Shown here piece after piece: positions 1 through 10,789 of a DNA stretch of 64,000 bases; the stretch's first letter is position 1, and each line of letters begins with the position of its first letter. The notes under the pieces are model-generated. The model was given only the letters and a program-made list of their open reading frames with translations. It was not told where the DNA came from and ran no database searches. Made by a program: the position numbers and the translations under genes. The stretch is from Pilaira anomala (lineage: Eukaryota > Mucoromycota > Mucoromycetes > Mucorales > Mucoraceae): contig JAIXMQ010000015.1 in NCBI GenBank assembly GCA_025716855.1, forward strand, positions 1 to 64,000, written 5' to 3'.

Positions 1-699
1 GCTGTCACTCAAGTTCTTGAAGCCATTTGTAATTTCAAGAGCACGTACAGGGTTGTGGTGATCTAACATAGTAAATAAAGCAGTAAGGTTACATCCAGAT
101 TCGGGGAAGTTTATTATTGAATTCCCCCAAAGTATCTATTTTTATATCTACTGTTTTTTTACCACTTTTTTCCGCAAGAAATAATCTCATTAGAGCCTAT
201 TTTTTCACACCCACAAACTGATGGACTACTAATAATAACTAATCGAGCCAGAATGAACAGAACAATCAAGTTAGCATCTCTCCATTATATATTATCAAGA
301 CAACAGAAGAAAACATGGGACAATTATCTCCCTTTTGTTACTTTTGATATAAATACATCAAAACAATTATCTATGGGGTATGCTCCTTTTGAAATCATGT
401 TTAGAAGAGAAACAGAGCTTCCCATTTTATCTGATTTGCCTGAAATTTTAGCTATCAACTATAATACGAAGAATTGGATTCACTACTTGAACCATTTATT
501 TCATTCCATTGTTACAACAAAATGTAAAGATCAATATACAAAAAGTCAAATTAGCCAACAAAACTACTATTATAACCAAAACTGGAGGGAGAAGGGAGAA
601 ATCAAGATTGGTGATAAAGTTTTGAAGATCAAAATGAAAGCAAACTGGAAGATTGTCAAGTTTACAAGTAAAAATCGGGATGTCATTTATTGGAATTAA
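1..699 (+). mobile_element. Degenerate Ty3/gypsy-type integrase fragment
   Basis: Positions 253-699 keep an open frame of about 148 codons that resembles the C-terminal part of a Ty3/gypsy retrotransposon integrase. It has the typical 'GYAPFEIMFRRE' stretch followed by a basic region with a 'GDKVLKIK' segment like the integrase C-terminal SH3-like fold. Just upstream, around 209-226, a 'HPQTDG' stretch of the integrase core is readable in the same general region, but the reading is broken by stops. No reverse transcriptase, protease or LTR is visible, and the window begins inside the element. I read this as a dead, truncated copy. Nothing is seen in 700-900 except AT-rich sequence. Confidence 0.7.
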
Positions 700-990
700 T
701 TGATAAAACAAGGAATCAAAAAGGAATTATCAACACCAAACAACAACAGCAAATATCATAGGCGGCTACCGAGCTTAGCTGATATTTCAGTTTCTTTTAG
801 ATTATTTATTTCTTATTATTATTTTATATTTTATCTTATTGTATCTAACTTAACTAAAAATCGTTATAAAACAATTTTAAATACGCTCATTTTTGGAAAA
901 TGAGGTAGGGAATCAAGATTGTCCGTAAAACCTAAACAAGCAATTTTTTTTTCAGTACCTATTTTTTTCACCTTTTTTTCTCGCTTTATC

Positions 991-2265
991 ATGTTTTACG
1001 AATATAACGAACTCTCTCATTACCAAATACTTCAACGAGACAGCCATACTGACGAAGCCAGAGTAATTACCACCGATTGCAAAATACTCATTTTTAAAAC
1101 GGGCGGTCCATATACCATTGGAGACAAACACGATATTTACGTTGGTGACATTTGGGTTATGGCCGGCCAAAGCAACATGAGAGGGCATGGTTTCTTACAT
1201 GACTCGTTCCGACCAAAAACAACAGAATCTTTACAATCTCAAGTTCATTTATTTGATTCTACCGAGACATGGCGTGTAGCAAGCGACCCTACACATCGGC
1301 TTGCACTTTCTAAACGTAACGTACATCATACGTTACCTGACCCAACTGTCCGTCATCCTGAACTATGCAAGTACCGTGGTGCTTCCTTAGGCCCTTCCTT
1401 TGGAGCTCATTATGAAAAAAATGTACCTGTTGGACTTATTGCCAGTGCTCATGGAGGTGTTACTTTAAATGACTGGAAACGACCCACAGAATTCACTAAA
1501 GAAACATTTGATACAACTTTATATGGTGCTATGATCGATCGTACGCTCAAGACTGGAAATTATTTTGCAGGTGTACTTTGGTATCAAGGTGAATCAGACA
1601 CTGTACAGGAACAGGATGCAGATACGTACGGTGAACGGTTTGAAGAATGGATTGAAACACTTCGAAATGATACAAGATCTAATTTGCCTGTTGTGTTTGT
1701 TCAGTTGGGTTCACATCGAGTGGACGTGCAAAAGACAATCAAAAACTGGAGAATAGTTCAAGATCAACAAAGACAATTGATGGGTAAATATATGTATACA
1801 GTAGGTGTAGCTAGTATAGATTGCGGATTAGATGATCGTTTGCATTTATCAAGGGATGGATTAGAGGTATTAGGGAAAAGACTGGCGAGAGCAGCTAGTT
1901 TGGCATTAAAAGGTTCAGGTTTACATGTTACACCTCTACCAAAATCTGCTACATATCAAAATTTTATACATATTCCCCGAGTAGCAGAGATACATTCAAT
2001 TAAATTAGAATTTGATCTACCAGATGATTTCTTATTTCAATCCGACAGTACGGATATCGGTGGATTTGAATTAGAGAATCATGGGAAAGTGATTATACTT
2101 CGAGCACGCATAGAAAATGATATGAAATCTATTCGTTTGTATTTATCTGGTAGCCCAACTAAAGAAACGACGATTTGTTATGGAATGAACCAAAACCCAT
2201 TGAATTTGAATGTGAATGCCGACTGTATATTACCAGCTTTTCAAGGTTTGAAGATATTTTTTTAA
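991..2265 (+). CDS. SASA/SGNH-family carbohydrate esterase (sialate O-acetylesterase-like)
   Basis: A single long exon encodes a protein of the sialate O-acetylesterase (SASA) type, an SGNH-fold esterase that removes acetyl groups from sugars. Visible blocks are 'GDIWVMAGQSNMRGHG' with the nucleophile Ser in GQSN, 'GGVTLNDW', 'GVLWYQGESDT' and 'DDRLHLS' with the likely catalytic Asp/His. The first ATG in frame is at 991. The frame is open upstream to 919 and reads a hydrophobic stretch there. A T-rich tract ending in CAG at 953-955 looks like a 3' splice site, so a short upstream exon carrying the signal peptide start is possible. ATG-AG followed by GTAGGG at 900-910 is a candidate donor, but its phase does not fit. 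Either the N-terminus is mis-assigned or the gene carries an early frameshift. Confidence 0.8.
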   Translation: MFYEYNELSHYQILQRDSHTDEARVITTDCKILIFKTGGPYTIGDKHDIYVGDIWVMAGQSNMRGHGFLHDSFRPKTTESLQSQVHLFDSTETWRVASDPTHRLALSKRNVHHTLPDPTVRHPELCKYRGASLGPSFGAHYEKNVPVGLIASAHGGVTLNDWKRPTEFTKETFDTTLYGAMIDRTLKTGNYFAGVLWYQGESDTVQEQDADTYGERFEEWIETLRNDTRSNLPVVFVQLGSHRVDVQKTIKNWRIVQDQQRQLMGKYMYTVGVASIDCGLDDRLHLSRDGLEVLGKRLARAASLALKGSGLHVTPLPKSATYQNFIHIPRVAEIHSIKLEFDLPDDFLFQSDSTDIGGFELENHGKVIILRARIENDMKSIRLYLSGSPTKETTICYGMNQNPLNLNVNADCILPAFQGLKIFF

Positions 2266-2319
2266 TAAATAATATATAATTGTACAGTTTGTTTTAAAAG
2301 ATTATGATGTGGGTAACAA

Positions 2320-3627
2320 CTACAGCATTAAGGTATTGATATTTTCATTCAAGATAATATCAGAAACAGAAACCATCACATGTTCAAGTAATTTTGTATC
2401 TGTAGCATCCGTGTTATGTGTATAAACACTTTTACTTGGATTATGATTTAACCTTTGAAATCGATTTCTAAAATAAGTGCTTGTTTCTTCAAAGCTTTTA
2501 TCGTTACCCTTAAAATCAGGGAAATATTTTGAGACGGGGGAAGTTAGAATTTTTTCTCGAAAGATATCAATTTTGTTCAAGAAAAGGATCATGGATGTAT
2601 TCACAAACCAAGGAGAATTACAAATGGTATCAAATAACATCAAACCTTCATGCATCTAAAATAAACAGGGTGTTAATACTATACTTATAAGAAAAAAAAA
2701 AAAAAAAAACTTGCTTGATTTGAATCTCTATCTTCTATTAAACATTGATCATATCCACTAATAGCCACCACAAATAAAATAGCAGTGACATTCTCAAAGC
2801 AATGAATCCATTTTTTTCTTTCACTTCTTTGTCCTCCCACATCAAACATTCGATAAGTTAAAGGTCCTGTATGAAAAACAGTTTCAACAATACCGGTTGT
2901 TTTTGCTCTACAACGGATAATATCTTGATCTGTTGGCATATAATCTGGTTGCCAAAATCTATCTAATTGTTCAAAAAAACTATAAAAAAAGTTTAGATAA
3001 AATGACTTTTATAAATTATATAGGCACACTTTACTAAGACGCATTATCGTGTAACGCAAACAAATTTCCTTTTTGCTTTGCTTTTTGAATACCAGCATCA
3101 CACCATAGTAATTTCAGTGGTTCCAGATATTGAATTGGGTATGGCTCATTCTTTTTTAAAGGTTCAACGTTTTGAAACAAAGGAATATACTCCTATTAAA
3201 ACAAGTCAATACAGAATCTATGCAAAGTTTTTTACAGACTAAAATTCACTTACACTGTAGTTTGGGTGCTCGAAAGGTATATTTAGTTGCTCAATAATTT
3301 CAAATAGAATTTGCATAGCTGATGTAATATTTGAAAATACAATCACTCGAAAACTTTCTCTTTCGCTCGCATCAAACCCAGAAGCATGAATTAATTTCAT
3401 TTGCTTTATCACTGTAGACTTTCCACTTTCGCCATTACCTTTTTTTTTTTTTTGAATTTCAAGAAAGAAAAAATATATTCTCTTTTATATATACCTAATA
3501 ATAATATCTTCACTTCGGTTCTCAATTTTTTTTCGTCTGCTTTAATTTGCTTTTCAATTGTTTTATTAGCTTGTGCGTCTGGGTTATGTATTTCTAATTT
3601 TGAGCCCTTGTTAATACAGTTTCCCAT
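2320..3627 (-). CDS. Heterotrimeric G-protein alpha subunit
   Basis: Five exons (3627-3495, 3438-3254, 3192-3035, 2979-2715, 2655-2320) join to 358 residues, the usual size for a fungal G-alpha that relays receptor signals at the plasma membrane. The N-terminus MGNC is the classic myristoylation/palmitoylation site. The GTPase motifs are in order: P-loop (residues 45-53) 'GNGESGKST', switch I 'RCRAKTTG', switch II '[12 protein letters not shown]' with the catalytic Gln, 'FLNKIDIF' and 'TDATDT'. Two positions are odd. The P-loop has Asn where GAGESGKS is standard, and the TCAT guanine-binding loop reads TDAT. There is no Cys four residues from the end, so no pertussis-toxin site. The fourth intron (2714-2656) has a GC donor, GCAAGT. 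Using the GT four bases on would frameshift. Confidence 0.95.
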
Positions 3628-3850
3628 TTGTTTCTCTCGTTTTATATGTGAATGAACAAAAGAGAGAGAGAGAAAGAGAGAAAAAAAAAAAGAGGAAATT
3701 TTTATGCATTTATGAATTCTGCATGATTTAATTTTGGCATTCGCTGATTTTCTTACATAATTTTTTCCTAAGCCACAAACACATATCTATCCCTTCAAAT
3801 TATATTTATTTTTTATCTACCCCGGGTTTCAATCGTCTCTTGTGTTCACC
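3628..3850. promoter_or_regulatory. Divergent promoter between G-alpha and methylthiotransferase genes
   Basis: This 223-bp gap separates two divergent start codons. It carries a GA-rich tract at 3660-3703, which is a CT-rich tract in the sense of the G-alpha gene. The same kind of sense-strand CT tract lies just before several other start codons in this window. Confidence 0.5.
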
Positions 3851-6415
3851 ATGTCTACATTTCGTCCACTTTCTAAACAAGTCTTTCAAAAGACAAGAGC
3901 ACTTGTACCTAAACATTATCGACCTGTCAGCACTCAAACGAGTAATAGCACAGTGGCAGCAGCTGCAAGCTCAACAGAAGCTATAAAAAGCAAAAGTAAA
4001 CGACTTGTATTTGATAGTCGTTCACCTTCATTACAGGACTTTTTAGCACAACGTCAAGTCCCTTTAAAGCCGGTTAATAATGTCCATCCAGATAACGTAC
4101 CTTACCTTCAAGCACAAACTCAACTTTTAGGTAAAGGAAAAAAGTTTTACATTGAAGTGTATGGGTGTCAGGTACAAAAATCAATATTTGTATAATATAT
4201 ATTTTGGATAAATAATTTTGACAGCTTGGATTATAGATGAATGTCAATGATACAGAAATTTTAAATTCAATCATGACTAAAACTGGATATGAACGTACAG
4301 ATAATTTGGATGAAGCTAATGTTGTGTTCCTTGTCACTGTATGTAAAAATAGATTATTTATCACTGTAAAAATAACGATATAGTCCTCATCTTTTTTTAA
4401 TATATGTAGTGTGCTATTCGAGATAATGCAGAAGTTAGAATTTGGGAGCGACTCAAGTACTTGCGTCACTATAAAACCAAAATCAATTTCGATAGTCCAC
4501 CCATTGTTGGTGTATTAGGTGTAAGTTATTATATATGTACACACATATAAAGGGAGACGCACTATATCTAAAAAATTCATGCAAAAATTTTATTAGTGTA
4601 TGGCAGAAAGATTAAAGACAAAGTTATTAGAACAAGATAGATTAGTAGATATTGTATGTGGACCTGATGGATATAGATCGATTCCTCATTTAATTTCATT
4701 AGCAGAAGATGAATATGACGGTGGTGTAGCAAATGTAATGCTTTCAGCTGATGAAACCTATGCAGATGTCATGCCAATGCGATTAGATACTGATAGTGTC
4801 TCTGGTTGGGTATCGATTATGCGTGGCTGTAATAATATGTGTAGTTTCTGTATCGTACCATTTACAAGAGGTAATGAAAGAAGTCGACCCATTGATACTA
4901 TTTTAGATGAAGTACGGTATTTAAATGATCAAGGTGTGAAGGAAGTCACTGTGCTTGGACAAAATGTTAATTGTATGTATAATTTTTTAACATAAAATAT
5001 TTAAATCAATGTTACTAAATTTCGTATTTAAAAAAAGCGTATAGAGATGAATCTGAATCAAAACACTTTATGACTGGGTCTAGTTTAGGCGCTGATCTTA
5101 GTAATTCAGGGTTTAGGACAATTTATAAACGTAAAGAAGGTGGTAGAAGATTTACAGAGTTATTAGATAGAGTCAGTTTGATTAACCCAGAGGTAAATTA
5201 TATATATATATAGATATATAAAACTAGATGATTTTAAAAAAAAAAAAAAAAAAAAAAAATAGATGCGTATTCGATTTACTTCACCTCATCCAAAAGATTT
5301 CCCGACTGATTTATTACACTTGATTGCATCCAGACCTAATCTCTGTAACTCGATTCATATGCCAATTCAATCCGGTAGTAATACAGTACTTGAAAGAATG
5401 CGCCGAGGATATACCCGTGAAGCTTATTTAGACCTTGTAGACGAGATGAGAAAAATCATTCCAGATGTTTGGATCAGTAGTGATTTCATCACTGGATTTT
5501 GTGGAGAAACCGAGCAGGAGCATCGAGATACAGTAAGTTTAATGGAACAAGTGAAATACGATACTGCATTCATGTTTGCCTACAGTATGAGAGAAAAGAC
5601 ACACGCGCATCGTCGATACTTGGATGATGTAGATGAAAAGGATAAATCAAGACGTCTTCAAGAAATCGTCAATACCTTCCATCAACAAGCTTCTATCAAG
5701 AACCAAAACTTGATCGGTACTAAACAATTAGTCTTGATTGATTCTGAAAGACCAAAAACAAAATATGGTGTAGAGACAAAGATCAGTGGTAAATCAGACG
5801 GTGGACATAAAGTATTTATTCAACAATCAGAAACAGAGAACTTTAAAAAGGGAGATTATGTTCAAGTTGAAATCAAACATGCTACTAGTGCTAGTTTGAC
5901 AGGTCGATCTTTAGGAGCCAGTAGTATTGCACAGTTTGCACAAAGAAGATCATATTTTACACAAGTCACTCGATCAAATGAGGGGAGGCAACTCTATCGT
6001 TCCTTTTTAAGAGCAGGTGATGCAGTTATCAACCAATTAGAAGATAAACGTCATATGAAATCATTAATACGTAAAGGATTTACTCTGGATCGTTTTTTAT
6101 GTGATCCCAATATTCATACCAAAGCCAAAAACACATTAGAATTATTACATATTGCTGCATCTCGAAAGGGATTAGAGCGTGATATTGTAAATAACCTTTG
6201 TCGACTCGGTCATGAACAAGACAATTATAATAAAAGGTAAAAATAGAAATTATAAGATATTATATATTTTCTAATACATTTTGCAATGAAATAGATCTCC
6301 TTTTTTTAATAGAAAAATTCCTCCTCAGCTCAAGAAAATGCATGATTCTTCTAGAACTGAAATTGACTTGACTATAGATATGTTGAATAAGGAACTTGAT
6401 TTGTGCTTGCTGTAA
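3851..6415 (+). CDS. CDK5RAP1/MiaB-type tRNA methylthiotransferase with in-frame C-terminal LYR domain
   Basis: Seven exons (3851-4171, 4237-4338, 4410-4520, 4597-4972, 5038-5192, 5263-6236, 6313-6415) give 713 residues. Residues 1 to about 570 are a radical-SAM methylthiotransferase of the CDK5RAP1 group, which adds the methylthio group to i6A37 of tRNA, in mitochondria in animals. The N-terminal cluster cysteines lie in 'YGCQMN', 'CAIRD' and 'CMAER'. The radical-SAM CX3CX2C is 'CNNMCSFC' (C256, C260, C263), and a TRAM-like tail follows. A serine/basic N-terminus fits a mitochondrial presequence. After the TRAM region the frame stays open into '[12 protein letters not shown]' (LYR at 599-601) and about 110 further residues resembling a LYR-motif protein. 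No in-frame ATG precedes the LYR motif, so a separate LYR gene is unlikely. Three introns sit exactly at the three N-terminal cysteine motifs. Confidence 0.9.
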
Positions 6416-6568
6416 ATTTGTAATTTTTTTTTTATTTCCCCCTTGTTATTATAAATAAATAATGCTTTTTATAAACACATAAACCATTTATGTTTTTGAG
6501 TAATTCATTGTTGTACAAAACATCAGAGCTCGAACGTACATATATTATCACATGTGCATACATTTAAT

Positions 6569-6640
6569 ATTTCATTATGACTATATACTAATGCTTACTA
6601 TTCAAATAATTTAGCCTATATATATTTAGCAAGTAGGTCT
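6569..6640 (+). promoter_or_regulatory. Array promoter module, copy 1
   Basis: TTTCATTATG lies at 6570-6579 and a TATA-like run at 6617-6627, about 50 bp before the ATG at 6675. The order matches the other modules in the array. Confidence 0.55.
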
Positions 6641-6674
6641 GTTTGTCTCTCTTTTTTATTTTATTGAATCTAAA

Positions 6675-6976
6675 ATGAACACTGAAGTAGTAATTACAAG
6701 AGAACTAGCTATCTGCATGTTCTTCCGTGTACCTTACCAACAAGCTAAAGCATTCAATTTATTATATCGTATGGCTAATTTTGGTGACGTTGATATGTGT
6801 TATATTCGAGGTAAACCTGAAGAGCCTTTGATTTTACCATCACCTAGAATTAAAAGTAATCCTGCTATTTATTCGCTGTATCCGTCCTGTGTAAGTCTTT
6901 TACCGTTTTAAACGTGATTATCTTAACTTGAACTCATTTATTTTACTTTATAAATAACTAGATGTCTTTATTATGA
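6675..6976 (+). CDS. Small tandem-array protein 1 (unknown family)
   Basis: This is the first of eight paralogues and I do not recognise the family. Exon 1 (6675-6890) encodes the shared core: 'ITRELAICMFFRVPY', a middle helix-like part, then 'GKPEEPLILP' and a final 'YSLYP'. A clean GTAAGT donor follows at 6891. The nearest acceptor joins to 6962, giving only MSLL before a stop, so the spliced product is 76 residues. Reading through the donor gives 78 residues ending at 6911. In paralogues at 9743, 10790 and 11829 the same donor leads to a basic tail of about 18 residues, so this copy seems to have lost it. There is no signal peptide or membrane segment. Confidence 0.75.
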
Positions 6977-7093
6977 AGAACCAAACAGACAATTAATATA
7001 AAGTCTGATTCAATTCATAATCTTTATTAATAAACTTTTTTTTTCTTTGTCTGTGATGTGATTAACAGAGGACTCAATAAATTTACTTTTTTG

Positions 7094-7190
7094 TTTCATT
7101 ATGAGTACATATCAAAAAACAATTATTCGCTACAAAAAAAAAAAAAAAGCTCTTACCATTACAATCAAATCAAGGGCTCATTATATATAA
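7094..7190 (+). promoter_or_regulatory. Array promoter module, copy 2
   Basis: TTTCATTATG at 7094-7103, ACCATTACAATCAAAT at 7155-7170 and a TATATATAA run at 7182-7190 precede the ATG at 7253. Confidence 0.55.
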
Positions 7191-7252
7191 AAAGTAGCAT
7201 GTTTGCTCACCTTTTTCTTTTGGTTTCAATCTATCAGTTTCAATAACATAAA

Positions 7253-7492
7253 ATGTATGCCATTCCATCTTCCAGAGAACGCGCCATTTGTCAATTCTTT
7301 AGTGTACCTTACGATCAAGCTTTAGCATATTATCACTTGAGTCGCATGAATCATCTTGATCAACTTGAAGTTTGTTACAAACGTGGTAGACCCGACGAGC
7401 CATTGCTTCTATCAAAAGTCACAATCAATACAGATCCCACCACATATCTTTTGTATCCAGAAGAAAAACATATATCATCAATCAGACAGTAA
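7253..7492 (+). CDS. Small tandem-array protein 2 (unknown family)
   Basis: A 79-residue intronless member of the array. It keeps the core: 'RERAICQFFSVPYDQA', 'LEVCYKRGRPDEPLLL' and 'TTYLLYPEE'. It has no donor after the LYP block and ends with a short tail, 'KHISSIRQ'. The start follows AAA and lacks the short acidic or Ser/Asn lead seen in some sister genes. Spacing to copy 1 is about 0.28 kb, the closest in the array. Function is unknown. Confidence 0.75.
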   Translation: MYAIPSSRERAICQFFSVPYDQALAYYHLSRMNHLDQLEVCYKRGRPDEPLLLSKVTINTDPTTYLLYPEEKHISSIRQ

Positions 7493-7879
7493 TTTCATTC
7501 AAAGTTTGGGACGCATTTACAAATAAAATTTTAATTTCAAACCATGAATCTTTCTCTGTCTCTTTTTTTTTGTTTGTGAATTTTATACATTTAACTTAGT
7601 CATTTGATTATTTGTCTTTTTAAAATTAATGCTTTTACATTATTGGGCATTATCTGTAGAAGTATCCAAGAATAGAGATGAGAGATGCAAGTTGAGATGT
7701 TTCGAAGAGAGATAAATATTCCATAGTAATTTTATAACCACTACAATAACAACAATATTATAAAAATAGATGCGTAATATATTTTTTTTTAAAAAAAACC
7801 AATAGAGGTTATTTCGGAACAAAATAAAGTAATATATTTATACCAGTTAATAAACCAAGGAATAAACATGCATATAGTG

Positions 7880-7977
7880 TTTCATTATGAATAGTAAAAA
7901 ACCAAACTTTTATTTATTTCATATGTACATAAAAATCTTCCACCATCACAATCAATTATATATTGTCTATATAACTA
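7880..7977 (+). promoter_or_regulatory. Array promoter module, copy 3
   Basis: TTTCATTATG at 7880-7889, ACCATCACAATCAATT at 7942-7957 and TATATTGTCTATATAACTA at 7959-7977 precede the ATG at 8052. An open frame starting at 7887 overlaps this module but is not expected to be translated. Confidence 0.55.
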
Positions 7978-8051
7978 ACTTTTTTTTTCTTCCTTTTTTT
8001 CTACATACTATTCATCTTATTATCACACATATCAACTTTAACAACCTTCAA

Positions 8052-8306
8052 ATGTTTAATCCTACTGATATTTCCAAAGAGCAAGCCATATGCATGTTTT
8101 TCTGTGTACCTTATGATCCAACTGTAGCTAATGACTTCTTGTTTCGTATCGAAAGATTTGGTCGTCTTGAATTATGTTACGAAGTGGGTAAACCAAACGA
8201 ACCAATGCTGTTAGGGAAACAAAAAGTTGTTTCTAATCCTATTACGTACCAGTTATATACAGCTGCTAATGTTTTAAAGAGAAAAGATGTCATTATCTTG
8301 TCTTAA
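8052..8306 (+). CDS. Small tandem-array protein 3 (unknown family)
   Basis: An 84-residue intronless member. I chose the ATG at 8052 because the family alignment begins there ('SKEQAICMFFCVPYDP') and because the upstream extension to 7887 falls inside the promoter block. The core continues with 'LELCYEVGKPNEPMLL' and 'ITYQLYTA'. Its tail ends in 'KDVIILS', resembling the tail 'KDTVVILN' of copy 8. This suggests one sub-branch with an unspliced hydrophobic tail. Confidence 0.75.
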   Translation: MFNPTDISKEQAICMFFCVPYDPTVANDFLFRIERFGRLELCYEVGKPNEPMLLGKQKVVSNPITYQLYTAANVLKRKDVIILS

Positions 8307-8584
8307 TTTTTGTTTTTTGTTTTTGTATCCAATATTTATATATATATTTTTTACTAAAGATTTAAATAACAAAAAAATCTTTATTAAATTTTATTTTACT
8401 CATATATTGAAAAAATGTAACTACATAGCCTATATTTACTAATATTAGACCCACCTTTAACAGATAGCTTAGTCGTAACATATTTAGAATGTATGTCTGT
8501 TATATCAAAGAAAAGGAAGCTTCATTTATTAAACTAGAAGACGAGTTATTGCCTTAAACAGATAATCTCAACAAACATGCTATA

Positions 8585-8683
8585 TTTCATTATGTTATAC
8601 GTATAAATGTAACAACCTACTATATATATAACAATGTACCCTACTACCATTATAGTCGAAGTCGATACCTCTATATAAATAGC
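8585..8683 (+). promoter_or_regulatory. Array promoter module, copy 4
   Basis: TTTCATTATG at 8585-8594, ACCATTATAGTCGAA at 8646-8660 and CTATATAAATAGC at 8671-8683 precede the ATG at 8735. Confidence 0.55.
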
Positions 8684-8734
8684 ACATTTGTTTACTTTTC
8701 TTATTTTTATTCAACCACAACACATACACATATT

Positions 8735-8980
8735 ATGAGTTTAAATAACGATATATTATCTAATAGTGTTATTACGAGAGAAACCGCCATCTGTTTATTC
8801 TTCTGCGTAGCGTATGATCCTGTTGTAGCAAAAGATTACTTGAACTGTATGGACCAAACTGGTATTCTTGACATATGTTACCAAAATGGTGAATACATCA
8901 AGCCAATGTTATTACCAAAGCAAAAAATCTTTGCCAACCGTACCAAGTATTTTCTCTATCAACGTCTAGACAGCTTGTAG
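8735..8980 (+). CDS. Small tandem-array protein 4 (unknown family)
   Basis: An 81-residue member with an Asn/Ser-rich lead of about ten residues before the core 'ITRETAICLFFCVAYDP'. The usual 'PNEPMLL' is replaced by 'YIKPMLLP', and the LYP block reads 'FLYQRL'. It stops shortly after, with no intron. It is the most divergent copy in the second half of the domain. Role unknown. Confidence 0.7.
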   Translation: MSLNNDILSNSVITRETAICLFFCVAYDPVVAKDYLNCMDQTGILDICYQNGEYIKPMLLPKQKIFANRTKYFLYQRLDSL

Positions 8981-9575
8981 GACAATAATCGAACTAATAT
9001 GAATTAAATTTTCTTCTTGTGTTTTGTTTTTATGTTAAATATCTGATTAGTTTATCTTTCTTGGAATATGTTAAAAAATCTAAAAGATTTACTGTTCTAA
9101 AATTGTAAATAAATCAATAAAATTTGTTCTTAAATCATAATTTTGCGTATAAAAATGTTCTCGGTGTGGGCTACATATAATAATAGTATCTGCATAAATA
9201 TGGGTATTTTGAAAATTCTTGTATTCTTTACCTCAGGTAAAATGAAAGAGACGTTAAATATCATAATGCTTATTGAGAATATATGATTATGTATTAATGA
9301 AAAATATAAATAATTTGGGTTAACTAGTAAATAAAGATAATAACAAAATACATTGAAATTAGCATGAGTATTCAATATTCCAGACATACCTCTACATTTT
9401 AATACATTTTCACTTGTATTTAGCAACCCTCTTTATTTGGCAATTTGAAAATGAAAAACGAGGGAAATATTAACTACATCTAACTTGAAGACAATAGTAC
9501 CAATTCTAAAGTTCGAGTACAGCTCTTTACAAATACATATTGTCGACAAATGAATCTTATTAAAATGTAAGCCGA

Positions 9576-9683
9576 ATATCATTGTGAATACCACAATGAT
9601 ACCCGTACTTATATATTATAAATTTAAATGAACCATTTTCTCTTTCTCTTAAAATCAAACTACGTATTCTCTATATAATAAGC
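9576..9683 (+). promoter_or_regulatory. Array promoter module, copy 5
   Basis: A diverged ATATCATTGTGAA block lies near 9576, AAAATCAAAC at 9651-9660 and GTATTCTCTATATAATAAGC at 9664-9683. The last matches the block before copy 8 almost exactly. Confidence 0.5.
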
Positions 9684-9742
9684 TTTTTTCTTTTAAAACC
9701 CTAGTTTATATTACATACACTTATTAAAAAAATACTAACTTA

Positions 9743-10105
9743 ATGCCTAGTGATATTATTACAAAAGAAATTGCCATATGTATGCTTTTCAACGAGCCTT
9801 ATGATTTAAAAGTAGCATGTCGTCTCCTGCAGCATATCGAAGAATTAGGTGATCTCGAAATATGCCACGAACATCGTAAACCCAACGAGCCTATATTGGT
9901 TTCAAAAAAAAGAATGGAACACGAACCTTGCAGATATTTACTTTATCCTCGTGTAAGTAAACTTTGATTTCAACATAAAAAACAAGTTACTAGAGGTACT
10001 CTTTTTTTTTTTTTTACTCATATTTATTCTACTTGATTCGTTTTGTAGACAAAAAATAGAAGATTAAGCTTAATGAAGTCTCGGATAATCCAAAAATTTC
10101 TGTAA
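9743..10105 (+). CDS. Small tandem-array protein 5 (unknown family, two exons)
   Basis: Exon 1 (9743-9952) carries the core: 'ITKEIAICMLFNEPYD', 'LEICHEHRKPNEPILV' and 'RYLLYPR'. It ends at a GTAAGT donor. Exon 2 (10049-10105) adds a basic tail, 'TKNRRLSLMKSRIIQKFL', to make 88 residues. The intron is 96 nt with a T-rich tract. The tail length and basic pattern match those of copies 6 and 7, which supports the splice. Without splicing the frame would stop just after the donor at 9967. Confidence 0.75.
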
Positions 10106-10649
10106 ATGTATCATATCATAACTATTTTTCTTAGATTAAAATAGATAATTTTATTAATATAATCGTTTGAATAAATATCGAACTTAATAAATAACTATAT
10201 AATGTGCATCTGTGATCCATATATGATTTGATATATTAGTAACCATATGAGAAAAATGTTGATTATATCTAAACACTGCAGCTTAAGTTCGAATTATTGC
10301 GAGTGCTACATAACTTTTGTTGGTGTTTTGTGTTAAAAAAAAAAACTATACTTAGTGAATTTGTGAGCTGATGTACTATACTTTTTTTTTAATAGTTATA
10401 GAGCAAAAGTGTGCGTTATAGATAGGAGAATATTGAACTATGTATTATGTCTACCATACTAAAAAATCAATAACCGCATGTCATATAAAACCAACGTTTT
10501 AGGCGTCATAAAAATAAATTTACAGCCTAAAATAGGTAAAAAATCAAAACAAAACCTAAGATTGATTAAAGACGTAAAAGCTATGATTGCAAAAATATCT
10601 TTACCAGTAGATGAATGAAAAATAGAAAAAAAAAATAGGCATACAACAT

Positions 10650-10726
10650 TCTATTATGTGAAAAATACAATGGCGCTTCAATTATTGCATGCATGACAAT
10701 CAAATTATATATTGCCTATATAATTA
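10650..10726 (+). promoter_or_regulatory. Array promoter module, copy 6
   Basis: TCTATTATG (diverged) at about 10650-10658, then GACAATCAAATTATATATTG and TGCCTATATAATT across 10695-10725, precede the ATG at 10790. Confidence 0.5.
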
Positions 10727-10789
10727 CGACATTTTCTTCTCTTCTTTCTATTATCAAATACACATATACATCAATTTTAATTAGAAAAA

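Noticed and set aside
7887..8051. N-terminal extension of array protein 3
   Set aside because: It overlaps the promoter module and TATA-like block, and the family alignment begins at the ATG at 8052.
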